64,000 bases of DNA from Halostagnicola kamekurae (GTDB lineage: Archaea > Halobacteriota > Halobacteria > Halobacteriales > Natrialbaceae): positions 1-64,000 of the forward strand of contig NZ_FOZS01000005.1 of assembly GCF_900116205.1 (NCBI RefSeq), given 5' to 3'. The notes beneath the pieces are model-generated. The model ran no database searches. It had not been told where the DNA came from and saw only the letters and a program-made list of their open reading frames with translations. Of this stretch, positions 16,034 to 26,040 are shown one piece after another (position 1 is the first letter of the stretch; every line of letters starts with the position of its first letter). The position numbers were made by a program, and so were the translations under genes.

Positions 16034-16446
16034 CTGACGGCTGGGGCGATGCTTCCGGCATCGAGGGCAACTACGAAGAGGAGGACGATGAAACCGATTC
16101 CGGCGATACGAGTGAGGTGAGTGAAACGGTGGAAACCAGTTCACCGACTGAAACGGCCGAATCGACTTCAACGAACGAAACGAACGAAACGAACGAAACG
16201 AGCAAAACGAAGACAAACATCAAGGACGAGTGGAACGGGCGGACGATCTACATTCCCGACAATGTCCTCGACGAGATGGAGGATACCTACCTCGAGTCCC
16301 AGTTAAAGCTCCGCAAAGCGGGCCAGGACGAGTTCAAGAAGAACCGTCACTTCTACCCGCTACTCATACAGTTCGGTGTTGAGGCGCTCTCTGAGGCGGA
16401 TGCTGAGGAAATTCAGACCCGGCTTTCGGAACTCGGCGAGGAGTGA
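16030..16446 (+). CDS. ParA partner, putative centromere-binding protein
   Basis: 138 aa: an acidic, Thr/Glu/Ser-rich disordered N-terminal half with NET triplets, then a structured C-terminal half (GRTIYIPDNVLDEMEDTYLE, LLIQFGVEALSEADAEEI) with the size and helix pattern of small ribbon-helix-helix-like partition partners. It overlaps parA by 4 nt. The NET repeats are encoded by the same 9-bp unit found upstream of parA, so the coding sequence itself contains centromere-like iterons. Identity as the ParB-type partner rests on position and layout. Confidence 0.65.
   Translation: MTDGWGDASGIEGNYEEEDDETDSGDTSEVSETVETSSPTETAESTSTNETNETNETSKTKTNIKDEWNGRTIYIPDNVLDEMEDTYLESQLKLRKAGQDEFKKNRHFYPLLIQFGVEALSEADAEEIQTRLSELGEE
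16172..16215 (+). repeat. 9-bp iterons inside the partner gene
   Basis: Four to five tandem ACGAACGAA-type units in frame, encoding the Asn-Glu-Thr repeats. They match the period and core of the array upstream of parA. Confidence 0.7.
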
Positions 16447-16628
16447 CGCCGCGCAGAGTGAGGCCGAGTTGAGTTGCGAACGACACGAAACGTTTACCGG
16501 AGGGCCACATCCTGACTTGCCACGTAATTATATCCAGATAGTCACTCGGCAGTTTGAGTAGTCATCTGATATTCAAGTCGTAGCTGATTCAGCGCTCGTT
16601 AGCCTGAGGCTTCACCGTTTTGACGTCA

Positions 16629-17954
16629 TCAACTTTCCTCTGCAAATGAAATACTGGGCCGCGGTTCCATGGAATACAATTTCTCGAACGACTCGTTCTC
16701 GGAGCCTAACAGCTGATTACGAATAATTCGCTTGAGAAGTACCATCACTGCACCTTGTGTAGCGATCAGGTCTCCAATCGGCATATTTGGAGCGCCATGC
16801 GACACGTGATTGCGCGCGTCTCTCCAGAAATACTCGGGTATATTCAGGTTGCTTGGTTCTGAAACGACCATTTGGGCAAGATCATTCGTCTCTACATCCA
16901 GCTTCGTGATTAGATGCTGGATTTTTTCGCCGGTCGCCTCTGAGATCTGCTCTTCCCGAGCATGCCAGAGGGCAAGCAGTTCGATTGCGCTGCACACGCT
17001 GAGGAGTTTGCCCTCTACTGGCCGGTTCGGATCTCGCGCATCAATGTAGTACCCGAGTACCTGTCGAAGGTGAAGATTCTCCCGGACGTACGGCGTATAA
17101 TTGTCATATGCTTCTTCGACATATTCGGAGAAGTTCGTCCAGATGACTTTGTCTGGGAAGGGAGCGAATGCGGCACTAACATTCGATGTTCCTCCTGATT
17201 TTAACACCTCATAGTGAGTATCCATATCGTCAGATGGTGTATTGTCTATCGCGGTGATCTTGGTTCGGATGTATCGCGGGGCCGTCTCTTGAACGAGTTG
17301 CGACACTTCGAGAATTTTGGTTACGATCTCTGCTGCGCGCTCAACGCGGTGGGACAGATCCCCCGCCCGCTGTTGTTTGACTCTGATTTTACCGGTTCGA
17401 ACCGGGCGCTCGGTGTTTTTGATATAGTCAACGCGGTCGGTGGTATCCGTGAATGGGACGCCGAAAACATCAGCAGTGTCTGTCGAGATGTAATGGAACT
17501 CTTTCTCGTCAGGGATGTCGAGGGAGGGCCGGTCACCTCCAGAGAGGTGTTCAACAGTTGCTCGTGTTTCGTCGTCAATCTGATTGACTGGCGGGATTGA
17601 AGGCTGGAAACAGATCAGATCGAAGTCAATGACGAGTTCTGTCTTCTGTCCGGGTGCGAGATCGGCATTCTTGGTGATAGTGACTTCCGGGGTACTAATC
17701 TCGGTGAGAGAGAAATTGTGAAGATTACTGACGGTCGCACGTTCGATAGTCACGTTGTTTCCGTGCACATCTGATCCGTCGATTTGAGCCCAAGATTCGT
17801 GTAAGTTCGTATACGGTTCCACTGCCCCGTCGTCGAATCGAACGCTCAAGTCACCACCCTCCGTCAGCACAACCGCCCCTTGGCAGGGGTCATTATCTAA
17901 ACCAAGATTGAGTTCACACCCTCTCTGGACGAAGAGATCGTCTTTCTCGACCAT
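16629..17954 (-). CDS. HEPN-motif protein, ApeA-like architecture
   Basis: 441 aa, soluble. Residues 1-150 are beta-rich and end at DFDLICFQPSIPPVN. The C-terminal half is helical and contains WRDARNHVSHGAP, a match to the HEPN R-x4-H motif (R381, H386) found in metal-independent RNases of toxin, CRISPR and ApeA-type defence proteins. A long variable N-half plus C-terminal HEPN is the arrangement of ApeA-like anti-phage proteins. It lies directly beside a second R-x4-H gene on the same strand and near an integrase. Nuclease activity and defence are inferred; the motif itself is seen. Confidence 0.6.
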   Translation of the reverse strand: MVEKDDLFVQRGCELNLGLDNDPCQGAVVLTEGGDLSVRFDDGAVEPYTNLHESWAQIDGSDVHGNNVTIERATVSNLHNFSLTEISTPEVTITKNADLAPGQKTELVIDFDLICFQPSIPPVNQIDDETRATVEHLSGGDRPSLDIPDEKEFHYISTDTADVFGVPFTDTTDRVDYIKNTERPVRTGKIRVKQQRAGDLSHRVERAAEIVTKILEVSQLVQETAPRYIRTKITAIDNTPSDDMDTHYEVLKSGGTSNVSAAFAPFPDKVIWTNFSEYVEEAYDNYTPYVRENLHLRQVLGYYIDARDPNRPVEGKLLSVCSAIELLALWHAREEQISEATGEKIQHLITKLDVETNDLAQMVVSEPSNLNIPEYFWRDARNHVSHGAPNMPIGDLIATQGAVMVLLKRIIRNQLLGSENESFEKLYSMEPRPSISFAEES

Positions 17955-18040
17955 GTGAAGTGAGTAGTGATTCAGACTGGCTCCACTTAGTACTCAGAGA
18001 CATCTCTGTTCAATGAGTCACTGCACAACTGTTCCCGCGA

Positions 18041-19066
18041 CTATGCACCTGGGTTATGGAATCCAAATAGATCGTACGCGGCGACAAGGAGTGAAACGGT
18101 TGTATTGTACAACTCGATAGCAGTCGGTTGATCAGGGTGAGCGAGTTCTGAAGCCGTTTCTGAGTGAATTATCGTATCACGTTCTTCGACAACTTCGCTA
18201 AAATCCTCCCAAAGATCGCCATGGGGCCCATTAGTGAGTCGGGTACCGGTTGCTTGCTCTAAGCCATGCTTTGCGATGGTGATCCGGTTCGGTTCATAGC
18301 TGTCCTCGAGGTCCTCAATCCATTCACGTGCGCTATCCTGATCGTGGCCCTCCCAGATCTGATAGATGTACATCTGACGAATCAAGCAGTTATCGACAGC
18401 AGATCGAAGGACCGGCAGCGCAGCAAGTGTATTTCCCTGCCTAATTGCCTCCTGTGCTTCTTGGAGGAGGTCAATCCACGGAGGGTTCGTGACGCCGTCT
18501 AACTGAGTGGTTGCAGCATAGACAACCTCGAGAGTATCCCCGAACCCAATCGGGAAGCTAGATTCACGATTCTCTTGGAGCGTCGCATTTATCGCAATCT
18601 CTGTAGCATCTGTCCTGAGTAGACTAATGAGAACGCTATCACCCAACAGAGCCCGATTCTGGGCGCCTGCCGACTCGAATGACAGCCAGTCGTCTTCGTC
18701 AACGCCGTCTCTGTGCGCCCCGAGAAGATAGATAGAGTCATACTCGTATCCGGGTTCAAGCGAGTGCATCTTGACGGGGCGATGCTCTCCGGCCTCAACG
18801 TGATTGAGATCTCGTTTCTGTGTCCCTCCGAGCGAGAGTGGCATACCAAAATACTCCTTTTCGACCTTGCCATCTCCGTAGAGTGAGTGCAAGAGTCCGA
18901 TTTCAGGGTAGTACCACGATGAACAGTACGGACACTGAAAGAGAGCGTCGGGTGTGAGGTTCGACGCGTTGACAGCGCGCATTTCGAGTAGATCGAGGGC
19001 AGTATCGCAATGGCGGCATGCGAGGTTTGTACTCCCCATTTTCGCGCCCGAAGGGATGATACTCAT
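18041..19066 (-). CDS. Zinc-ribbon protein with C-terminal HEPN-like motif
   Basis: 341 aa from ATG 19066; a start at 19216 is possible, but a TATA-like CATAATTATA lies about 22 nt before 19066 and the extra 50 residues look non-coding. An N-terminal zinc ribbon (C17, C20, C45, C48: CRHC...CPYC) is followed by a mixed domain and a helical C-terminus with VVEERDTIIHSET (R296-x4-H301). The R-x4-H in a terminal helix matches HEPN ribonucleases, as in the neighbouring 441-aa gene. The gap between the two genes is about 85 nt and they share a strand, so they may be co-expressed. Function unproven. Confidence 0.55.
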   Translation of the reverse strand: MSIIPSGAKMGSTNLACRHCDTALDLLEMRAVNASNLTPDALFQCPYCSSWYYPEIGLLHSLYGDGKVEKEYFGMPLSLGGTQKRDLNHVEAGEHRPVKMHSLEPGYEYDSIYLLGAHRDGVDEDDWLSFESAGAQNRALLGDSVLISLLRTDATEIAINATLQENRESSFPIGFGDTLEVVYAATTQLDGVTNPPWIDLLQEAQEAIRQGNTLAALPVLRSAVDNCLIRQMYIYQIWEGHDQDSAREWIEDLEDSYEPNRITIAKHGLEQATGTRLTNGPHGDLWEDFSEVVEERDTIIHSETASELAHPDQPTAIELYNTTVSLLVAAYDLFGFHNPGA

Positions 19067-19501
19067 CGAGTCGGGATTGTGGCTGATGGTATAATTATGA
19101 TTCGTACTGGGCAATCTCAAACCGCTTGTCCTAACAAATCCTAATTTAGGACTCGCTAAAATAGATATGATGTCAGGAGGTATAACTTGACACACGATGC
19201 CTAAGTCTGGTTCCAAAGAGTCTCTGCGAGCGTTCCTGGTTGGATACAGAGCGGCTTGACCAGCTCCGAGTTCTGCTTAATGAGACTCCGCTTGCGCTCC
19301 TCCAGCAGAATTCCCCTCTCACCTCTGAACTCCACGCCCGAGAATTCTATATTGCGCTATATGATTTATAAAATAGTGGATTGGCGGTAGAACGTTCTAT
19401 ACTTGCAGATACAGGCGATAGAGCTGGTACTGATTCTACTTCGTTAAAGGGTAGTTTAACCAAGTGATTTTATGTGGGTCGACACTGTACCCCACAAGTG
19501 A
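19067..19501. other. Intergenic region before the integrase
   Basis: Contains the likely promoter of the zinc-ribbon gene on the minus strand and that of the integrase on the plus strand (TTTTATGTGGG near 19470 is the only TATA-like run). A gene-like fragment around 19205-19345 has no full frame. No att site could be identified from one window. Confidence 0.35.
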
Positions 19502-20599
19502 ATGTCTGGATCCACTGATCGTCGGGCTGCTCGCGGGGGGACGACCGTCGAGGAGGCGGTTTCGCGCTATCTCGGCTCGCTCGACTCGGGTGGCTCTCGG
19601 TCGACGATGCGATCGCCCCTGAACGAGTTCGCAAATTTCTGTGACGGCGAGGGTGTGCAGCAAATCGATGCCCTCGAGACGAATACGCTCCGGGAGTACG
19701 GGATGTATCTTCGTGAGCGTGCCATCGACCAAGAGCTGGCAGCGTCGACGGCGAATACATATTTCAACTACGTGCGTGCGTTTCTCTCCTTTTGCGTCCG
19801 CGACGAACTGCTAGACACCAACCCGGCGAATACACAGCGCGCAGAAGAGTTTCTCCCCGAGGACAAAGGCGATCGCAATCGCCAGTTCTGGGATCCTGAA
19901 GACCGCCAGCAGCTCATTAACTACGTCACCGAACGTGTGGATATGGCGCTCGAGGGTACGATTGATGTCTCTCGCAAGATCGCCTATCGCGATCGGGCGA
20001 TCGTGGTTTTGCTCGCCGACGCCGGCGTTCGTGGCGCTGAACTGTTCCGCGATCCGCGCGACGACGCCCGCAACGGCGTGACTTGGGGCGACGTCGACCT
20101 CGAGAATCACTCACTCGAGGTGTTCGGGAAATCCCGTCAGTACGAGCGCGTTGGGCTTCCATCGGCCGCTCGAGAGGCGCTCGAGCGGTATCGTCGCGTT
20201 GTTGAGCCGCCGACTGACGCGTGGCCGATCTTTCCAACTGGGCACGCCCCCTCGAAATATGCAGTGTATCGTGAGGTGACTGGGGAAGATCCGGATAAGA
20301 ATGTAGATATTGACGATGTCCTCCGAACCGCTGAAATCCCACCGCCAGCACTCACGAAAGCTGGCGGCCGGTCAGTGATGAAACGGCTTACGAAGGAAGC
20401 TGGTATCGACTTCGAGGATGGCAGCTATCTGAAACCGCATGGCGCGAGGCGAGCGCTTGGAGCTGAACTGTACAAAAAGGGTCATTCCGAACTTGCCCAG
20501 TCGGCACTTCGACACAAATCCATCGAGACGACTCACGAATCGTACTCCGATATTCAAGCAAAAGACGTTGCAGAGGGGATTGATGAGGTTCGAGAGTGA
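19502..20599 (+). CDS. Tyrosine recombinase / integrase
   Basis: 365 aa. An N-terminal SAM-like DNA-binding domain (about 15-100; STANTYFNYVRAFLSFCV) and a C-terminal catalytic domain with Arg in DAGVRGAELFRD, the HxxR box HGARR (H313, R316), His in LRHKS (H338) and the nucleophile Tyr in THESYSDI (Y348). All the catalytic residues are present. Such enzymes integrate haloarchaeal plasmids and proviruses or resolve dimers. It lies between the HEPN genes and a MITE inserted 12 bp past its stop codon. Its substrate sites are not visible. Confidence 0.88.
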   Translation: MSGSTDRRAARGGTTVEEAVSRYLGSLDSGGSRSTMRSPLNEFANFCDGEGVQQIDALETNTLREYGMYLRERAIDQELAASTANTYFNYVRAFLSFCVRDELLDTNPANTQRAEEFLPEDKGDRNRQFWDPEDRQQLINYVTERVDMALEGTIDVSRKIAYRDRAIVVLLADAGVRGAELFRDPRDDARNGVTWGDVDLENHSLEVFGKSRQYERVGLPSAAREALERYRRVVEPPTDAWPIFPTGHAPSKYAVYREVTGEDPDKNVDIDDVLRTAEIPPPALTKAGGRSVMKRLTKEAGIDFEDGSYLKPHGARRALGAELYKKGHSELAQSALRHKSIETTHESYSDIQAKDVAEGIDEVRE

Positions 20600-20619
20600 A
20601 ATTACCAATCAGAAACTTC

Positions 20620-20799
20620 GGCTCTGGTGAATTGCCATCGGGCGTTGGGTTAGATTTTTCTAGTGGCGCTTCGAATCAGCCCAATCGTCTCACCATCGGA
20701 GATTAGGCGGAAACCGAACCCAGAATTGCCCGAGAGTAGTGCATTGAGTTACCTGCTATAGAGTCGGAAGTCACCGTCGTCTAGCGATTCACCAGGGCC
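20620..20799. mobile_element. MITE-A2, 180-bp element with 8-bp target duplication
   Basis: Ends GGCTCTGGTGAATTGCCA and AGCGATTCACCAGGGCC match MITE-A1 in reverse orientation, and the sub-terminal CGGGCGTTGGGTT also matches. The perfect 8-bp direct repeat GAAACTTC lies at 20612-20619 and 20800-20807. An 8-bp duplication and ends like those of the ISH1-type IS indicate that this transposase family mobilised it. No ORF. Confidence 0.9.
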
Positions 20800-21096
20800 G
20801 AAACTTCGAATAATCATGCTTATCGAAGGCAAATGAATTTGATTTCCATCAGGTGTTGTATGTATTATCATTCCATTCCCTGTTAAATACACGTTCAATT
20901 GGTCTGTTCATTAGATTAGATGACGGATTTTCCAAACCTCATGTCTATTACATTCATACCGTTGTAATTTATGACTGGAGATATTATAGAGGAATATATG
21001 TGAATGTATGTCTTGGGCTCATATATAACTATAAATTCGATAGAAATATGGGTGTTAGATTAGACCTCTCTAATGGTACTGCGAATGAATCGGCTT

Positions 21097-21759
21097 TAGT
21101 GGCGGATATCGGCCTTGAGAAGGCCTATCTCTCTGCTCACTCGACGCTAGTGAAGGCGTTTGATAGGGTCAAGATGGCTGTCTTGGGGGTGCTGATGCGC
21201 CTGTCGGCGCAGCTGCATGACCAGAAGAGTCATGCAGCAATGGACGCGACGTTTTTCGACTGCGAAAACGCGAACAAACACTACTGCCGTCGGACGAATT
21301 ATCGTGTTCAGACGCTCAAAACTACCACATTCATCAATACTGAGTCACAAGTTATCCTCGACGTTTCCTGCACAACCGAGAATCGCCAAGACACCCAGCT
21401 CGGCTGGCAACTCGCCCGACGCGACGCTGGCGAGTTGCACAGCATCGCCACCGACAAAGGCTACGATTGGCAGCAATTACGCGATAAGCTGAGTGAACAC
21501 GGCGTGAGACCGCTAATCAAGCATCGTGAGTTCCGTTCCCTCGATCACGCGCATAACGCGCGGATCGATGGAGCTCTCTACGGCCAGAGAGCGTTATCCG
21601 AGACGGCTTCTCGGCGATCAAGCGCATGCATGGCATCGCCGAGTGTGCGCGATCTTGGCACCGCGAGTTCCGTGAAATCGTCCTGATGTGTGTCGTCTAT
21701 AACATCAAGCGTGCTGTGAACTAGGAAAATCCAACACCGTATGGCGATTCACCACCGTC
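21097..21759 (+). pseudogene. ISH1-type IS relic with damaged transposase
   Basis: The transposase homology starts abruptly at ADIGLEKAYLSAHSTLVKAF, so the N-terminal third is missing. The Asp boxes (AAMDATFFDCENANKHYC, TDKGYDW) remain. A frameshift near 21605 splits the Glu box; the other frame continues FSAIKRMHGIAECARSWH and ends IKRAVN. The right end GGCGATTCACCACCG follows at about 21743-21759; the left end is absent. It is inactive and closely related to the intact copy at 7860-8796. Confidence 0.82.
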
Positions 21760-22187
21760 AACCATTGTGGCTGTATCCTATTCCTTCTATTTATCATTTA
21801 TAAAGTTCTCCTCTCCGGAAACTACTATTATTGTCCCGATCCGACCACTGTGCCGCATATAAGCGATATTCGGAGGGTATTCGCAGTATTTCGCATCGAA
21901 CTACCTATATGATCTCGAGTAAGATTTCTTGTCCTTGTGTGTGAACTACCTTTGTTAGCTAAACAGTCAGTCTTTCTCCTTATTTGCACCTAAGTATTCT
22001 CTCCCCAGCTTATTATTGGACGTCTCATATTTTATTCTCTCATGACTACAGTATCGTGAACGTAGCAAATTTCCCCAGAGGCGAATTTACCCTATAGTGA
22101 ATAACTTATCAAACCTCATCGACAGAAATGTGTCATCGATGACTTTTACCAAAATACTCATTAGATCTCTTTCCAATAACCGTGGTA
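21760..22187. other. AT-rich intergenic region
   Basis: About 430 AT-rich bases upstream of the dead acyl-CoA dehydrogenase. No gene or RNA recognised. Confidence 0.4.
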
Positions 22188-23317
22188 TGGATTTCCAACC
22201 GTTTGACGAAAAGCAGTTGATATATCAAAATGCTAGTGAGATTTCGGAAAACAAGTTTGCGGAAGATGCCTTTACGTGGGAGAGCGAGTTCCCCTATCAA
22301 ATCAAGAGGTCCTTGCTGAACAGGATCTACTTGGAATCGGTCTCCCAATGGAGTATGGCGGCGGTGGCTACTTTCCAGTCGAAGTACTACTCGCTCAAGA
22401 GGCAGTTGGTCGTGTCTGCCGGATACGGCTCACATCCTCTCCCGTTCGTCGATGGGACCGCCTCGCGTAATCGCCGAGTTGGGCAGCGAGTGCTTGAAGG
22501 AAAAGTACTTGCCGAAGGTTTGTGATGGTGACGCGATTCTTTCCGTTGCTATTTCCGAATCGCAGGTTGGATCCGACGCAGGCAACATGCAAACGAGTGT
22601 CGAGTACGACGGTGGCGACCTCGTCCTCAACGGAAGAAAAATGTGGGTGACGAAAGCAGAACACTGCTCTGCATTCCTCGTATACGCACGTTTCCCTGAC
22701 GATAACATCGGTACGATTGTCGTCGATAAAGACACGGATGGGCTCACGCTCGATAACGGAACGACGAATATGACAGGACATACCCAAAACGAGCTCTACT
22801 TTGACGACTGTGTCCTCTCACGAGAGCAGGTGCTTGTCCACCAACCGGAAGCGTTCAAAGAGCTGATGATCGAATTCAACTTGGAACGGTGCCACAATGC
22901 AATGATGTGCGTGGCGTGTGGATTGAACTCGATGGACCGAGCGCTTGAGTACGCACAGGTGCGTGAACAGTTCGGTCAACCGATTGAGATTTCCAGGGGA
23001 TCGAGTGGAAGCTCGCGGATATGGCAATAGAACTGGAAGCTGCTCGTCTTTTGACTTATCGGGCGGCGGCGAACGCACAGGACGGTGATCCATCGCGGTT
23101 GGAAACGTCGCTCGCGAAGCTAAAAGCCAACGAGGTCGCACAGAAGGTCGTCGACGAGGCGCTACAGATTCACGGTGCGATCGGCTACATGAAAGAGTCA
23201 CCGCTGGAGTACATGTATCGGTGCGTTCGCGGGTGGAAGATTACCGGCGGCACAGTCGAAGCGCAGCGCGACGGGGTCGCTTCGTATCTCAAAAAGTACG
23301 GGCTTGATACGCGATAG
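22188..23317 (+). pseudogene. Acyl-CoA dehydrogenase, frameshifted paralogue
   Basis: Co-linear with the intact enzyme at 50810-51937 from MDFQPFDEKQLIYQNASEI to LKKYGLDTR, but three frame changes are needed: near 22298 (after EFPYQ), near 22428 (after EAVGRVC) and near 23001 (after GQPIEI). Conserved stretches include GIGLPMEYGGGGYF, AISESQVGSD and AIGYMKESPLEYMYRCVRGW. The intact enzyme would oxidise an acyl-CoA with FAD and pass electrons to ETF. It sits upstream of an MFS gene and a dead IclR gene, mirroring the functional IclR/dehydrogenase pair at 48-52 kb. Confidence 0.9.
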
Positions 23318-23501
23318 CGAGTTACCTTGTGGGAGGACGAGTAGTTATATTGCGGCTGATGATCCCCTGAATTGCCCCACACAACGTTGCTGCCGAACGG
23401 GTGCTCGGTACGGCAGGCATCGATCTCCGGCAATATTTTCTAGGGTACGTAGGTTGATGAGACGCACTCGCGAACGCTCGCGTAGGCCGATCCCATAGAT
23501 C

Positions 23502-24710
23502 ATGATGCTTGTTTCGAACATACAGCATATCGCGAAAGTACTCTGGAGCGATGGCCGGGGCCTCGTCCTCGTGACCATCGCCGCGGGATGGTTCCTCTCG
23601 CTCGGCGTTCGAATGGTCTATCCCGCGTTGCTCCCTCATATGCGCTCTACGTATGGAATGAGTCTCTCAACGGCCGGACTCCTGTTGACGACGCTCTGGT
23701 TTGCATACGCGATCGGACAGCTCCCAGGTGGATTGCTGGCCGACTGGATCGGTGAAGGGAGAATCCTGATGATCAGTACGCTCGTTTCCGCGGGTATGAT
23801 CGGGCTGATCGTCACCGCACGTTCGATAGAGGTCCTCTTCGGTGCGACGATACTGTTCGGGCTTACGACCGCACTGTACGGGGTTGCTCGGTTCTCGTCT
23901 ATCTCTCATCTATACCCGGAACACGACGGTACTGCGATCGGAGTTACGTTGGGTGCTGGTGATATGGGGAGCGCATTGCTTCCGCCCGCTGCCGGGTTCA
24001 TCGCAACTGTTTCCGTATGGCAGTACGGGCTGGGACTAGCGATGCCGATATTCGCTATTACCGCGGTCAGTCTGTGGGTCTTTGTTCCGACGAAAACTTC
24101 TGAGAAGACGGCTGCAGTCAACTCGTTGTCGGTAGATACCGCTCGCTACGTACTCTCGAGAATAGCCAAACCGACGATTCTCGTCATGGGGGTCGTTCAG
24201 GTCCTCCTATATTCCGTATGGCAGGCACTGACCGGCTTTTATCCGACATATCTCATCGAGATCAAGGGAATTCCATCGACTAGCGCGACTGTTCTGTTTG
24301 GACTGTTTTTCGCGCTCGGAATCATTGTCAAGCCTATATCTGGATCGCTGTACGATCGATTCGGTCCGAAAAAACCCCTCTGGACTATCATTCCAGTATT
24401 GATACTTTCGTTAGTCGCACTCCCCCTGATTGATCGGTTCTGGGTGCTTGTCCTGCTGACGATCCCGCTAAGCTGTGTTCTCGGATACGGAACGATTACA
24501 CTTACGTATATGACTGAATCGTTCCCGTTGGATATGCGGAATACCGGACTCGGTTTCCTCCGAACGGCCTATATGGGGATCGGGGCAATGAGTCCGGTTC
24601 TTTTCGGCTATCTCGCAGACCGTGGATACTTCGACGAGGGATTCTTCCTGTTAGCTGGTCTCGCGGCAATTGCGCTCCTCGTCTCCACAAAAATTCCCGA
24701 TTATTACTGA
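23502..24710 (+). CDS. Major facilitator superfamily transporter
   Basis: 402 aa with about 12 hydrophobic segments. The loop 2-3 motif appears as GGLLADWIGEGR (variant of GxLaDrxGrR), and a related motif recurs at GSLYDRFGPKKP. It probably moves an organic solute across the cytoplasmic membrane with a coupling ion; the substrate cannot be told from sequence. It is intact although both flanking genes (acyl-CoA dehydrogenase and IclR) are pseudogenes, suggesting it was once part of a catabolic module controlled by that regulator. Confidence 0.85.
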   Translation: MMLVSNIQHIAKVLWSDGRGLVLVTIAAGWFLSLGVRMVYPALLPHMRSTYGMSLSTAGLLLTTLWFAYAIGQLPGGLLADWIGEGRILMISTLVSAGMIGLIVTARSIEVLFGATILFGLTTALYGVARFSSISHLYPEHDGTAIGVTLGAGDMGSALLPPAAGFIATVSVWQYGLGLAMPIFAITAVSLWVFVPTKTSEKTAAVNSLSVDTARYVLSRIAKPTILVMGVVQVLLYSVWQALTGFYPTYLIEIKGIPSTSATVLFGLFFALGIIVKPISGSLYDRFGPKKPLWTIIPVLILSLVALPLIDRFWVLVLLTIPLSCVLGYGTITLTYMTESFPLDMRNTGLGFLRTAYMGIGAMSPVLFGYLADRGYFDEGFFLLAGLAAIALLVSTKIPDYY

Positions 24711-24761
24711 CTGGGGCTCGCGCGATCGGTGCCGCGAGTACGGACGACAAAGGCACTGACC

Positions 24762-25543
24762 CTAGTTTGAATACACGATCTCGAGTTCTAATTCGTTCGT
24801 CATCGCGAGAACCATATCAGCGAGTTCGTCCCGCAGGATCTCTCTGTTGAATCGTTTCGCCGGCCCGGAGAGAGTCAACGCGCCGAGAACACCACCGTTT
24901 GGCTCTCGAACCGGTGCTGCCACGGCAGAGATTCCTTTTTGTGTTCCTCGAAATTGAACGCAATTCCTTGATCGCGAATATGCTCTAGTTCGTCGAACAA
25001 TTCTTCGCGGCTCGTAATCGTCTGGGTGGTCTCCAACTCGAGTCCGTGTTTGTCGATGATTTCTTCGATTCTCATACCGGGTAATCTGGAGAGGATCGAC
25101 TTCCCGCCTGCGGTAGCGTGGAGTGGAAACGTGTCCCCGTTCGCGTGAATGTTTCAACTGCGAGATCGCCTGTCTTCGAGTACAAGTATCGCCCCCGTCC
25201 GTGCTCTTCAACAACGAAAATGATTCGTCCACCGGTTTCGTCTGCGAGCGACTGAACTCGCACTTGAGCCATCCCCGGGTTTTCGCCGGCGGGCGTATTC
25301 GCTGATTCAGAGGTACTGATCCGACAGATAGTATAGCCCGCCCTTGTTCAGGACATATCCCTCGGAGCGGAGTGTCTGCAGGTGATCGTATGCGATGCTC
25401 GGTGCAACATCGAGTGATTCGGCGGCCTCCGCCACGCGAGCGCCGTCGGCTTCGACTAGCGTCTCGATCACCCCGAGGTTGATTTGTATCGTCTTGATTC
25501 CCCTGTTTTTGATCCCATAATGTGGAACTGTGCGTGGAAGCAC
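24762..25543 (-). pseudogene. IclR-family regulator, frameshifted paralogue
   Basis: Four pieces in different frames reassemble an IclR protein: the HTH domain (VAEAAESLDVAPSIAYDHLQ) ending in a stop at 25307, then DETGGRIIFVVEEHGRGRYL, then IEEIIDKHGLELETTQTITS, then PNGGVLGALTLSGPAKRFNR to EIVYSN. At least three indels. The intact paralogues at 48242-49006 and 49505-50269 give the expected 254-aa form. It faces the MFS gene convergently. Confidence 0.88.
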
Positions 25544-25689
25544 TTAAAATTCGTGAGCGGAGAAACAACGGCGATTTCGTATTCGCCAGTAAAATCGCTT
25601 GACTCGATGGAACCCTGCTATCCCATGAGAGTGTGAAGCTGCTCTGTCGTACACCGATCTAATTAGCCGATATCACTGAATTAGGAGGA

Positions 25690-26040
25690 TGAGGCCGAGG
25701 AATTCTGCTTTGTTGAAGCCAATGATGGCATCGGTATCACTGTTTGAGCGCTTGTTCGAGGTTGTAGACAGTGACAATCAACACGAATTCCATGAACTCG
25801 CGGTACCATGTGTGAGGGTGTACAGCGGGGCCGGGCCGACGCTTGATGGCCGAAAAGGCAATTTCGGCCATCCAACGCTGGCCGTATAATTCGCTATCCA
25901 ACCGTGCGTTGTGTGTGTAATCGTAGTGTGCGAAAAGCCGGTGGCGCAGCAAGGGCCGAATGTCCGCTGAACGAAGGGCGTCCCAGAGCGATTGGTCGTC
26001 ATAGTCTTTGTCGTCGGTGTATCCGTCTTTAGCTAAGAGA
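25690..26040 (-). pseudogene. IS5-family transposase, C-terminal remnant
   Basis: The minus-strand frame carries LAKDGYTDDKDYDDQSLWD, then NARLDSELYGQRWMAEIAFS and YREFMEFVLIVTVYNLEQAL, the C-terminal portion of an IS5 transposase with its last acidic box. The end of the element (GCTTTGTTGAAGCC near 25710) follows. The N-terminal half is missing and replaced by another element at about 26041. Confidence 0.8.

Noticed and set aside
15332-16216. Large minus-strand frame (294 codons) opposite parA and its partner
   Set aside because: The F/R/S-rich translation at one end is the reverse of the 9-bp iterons. parA is unambiguous.
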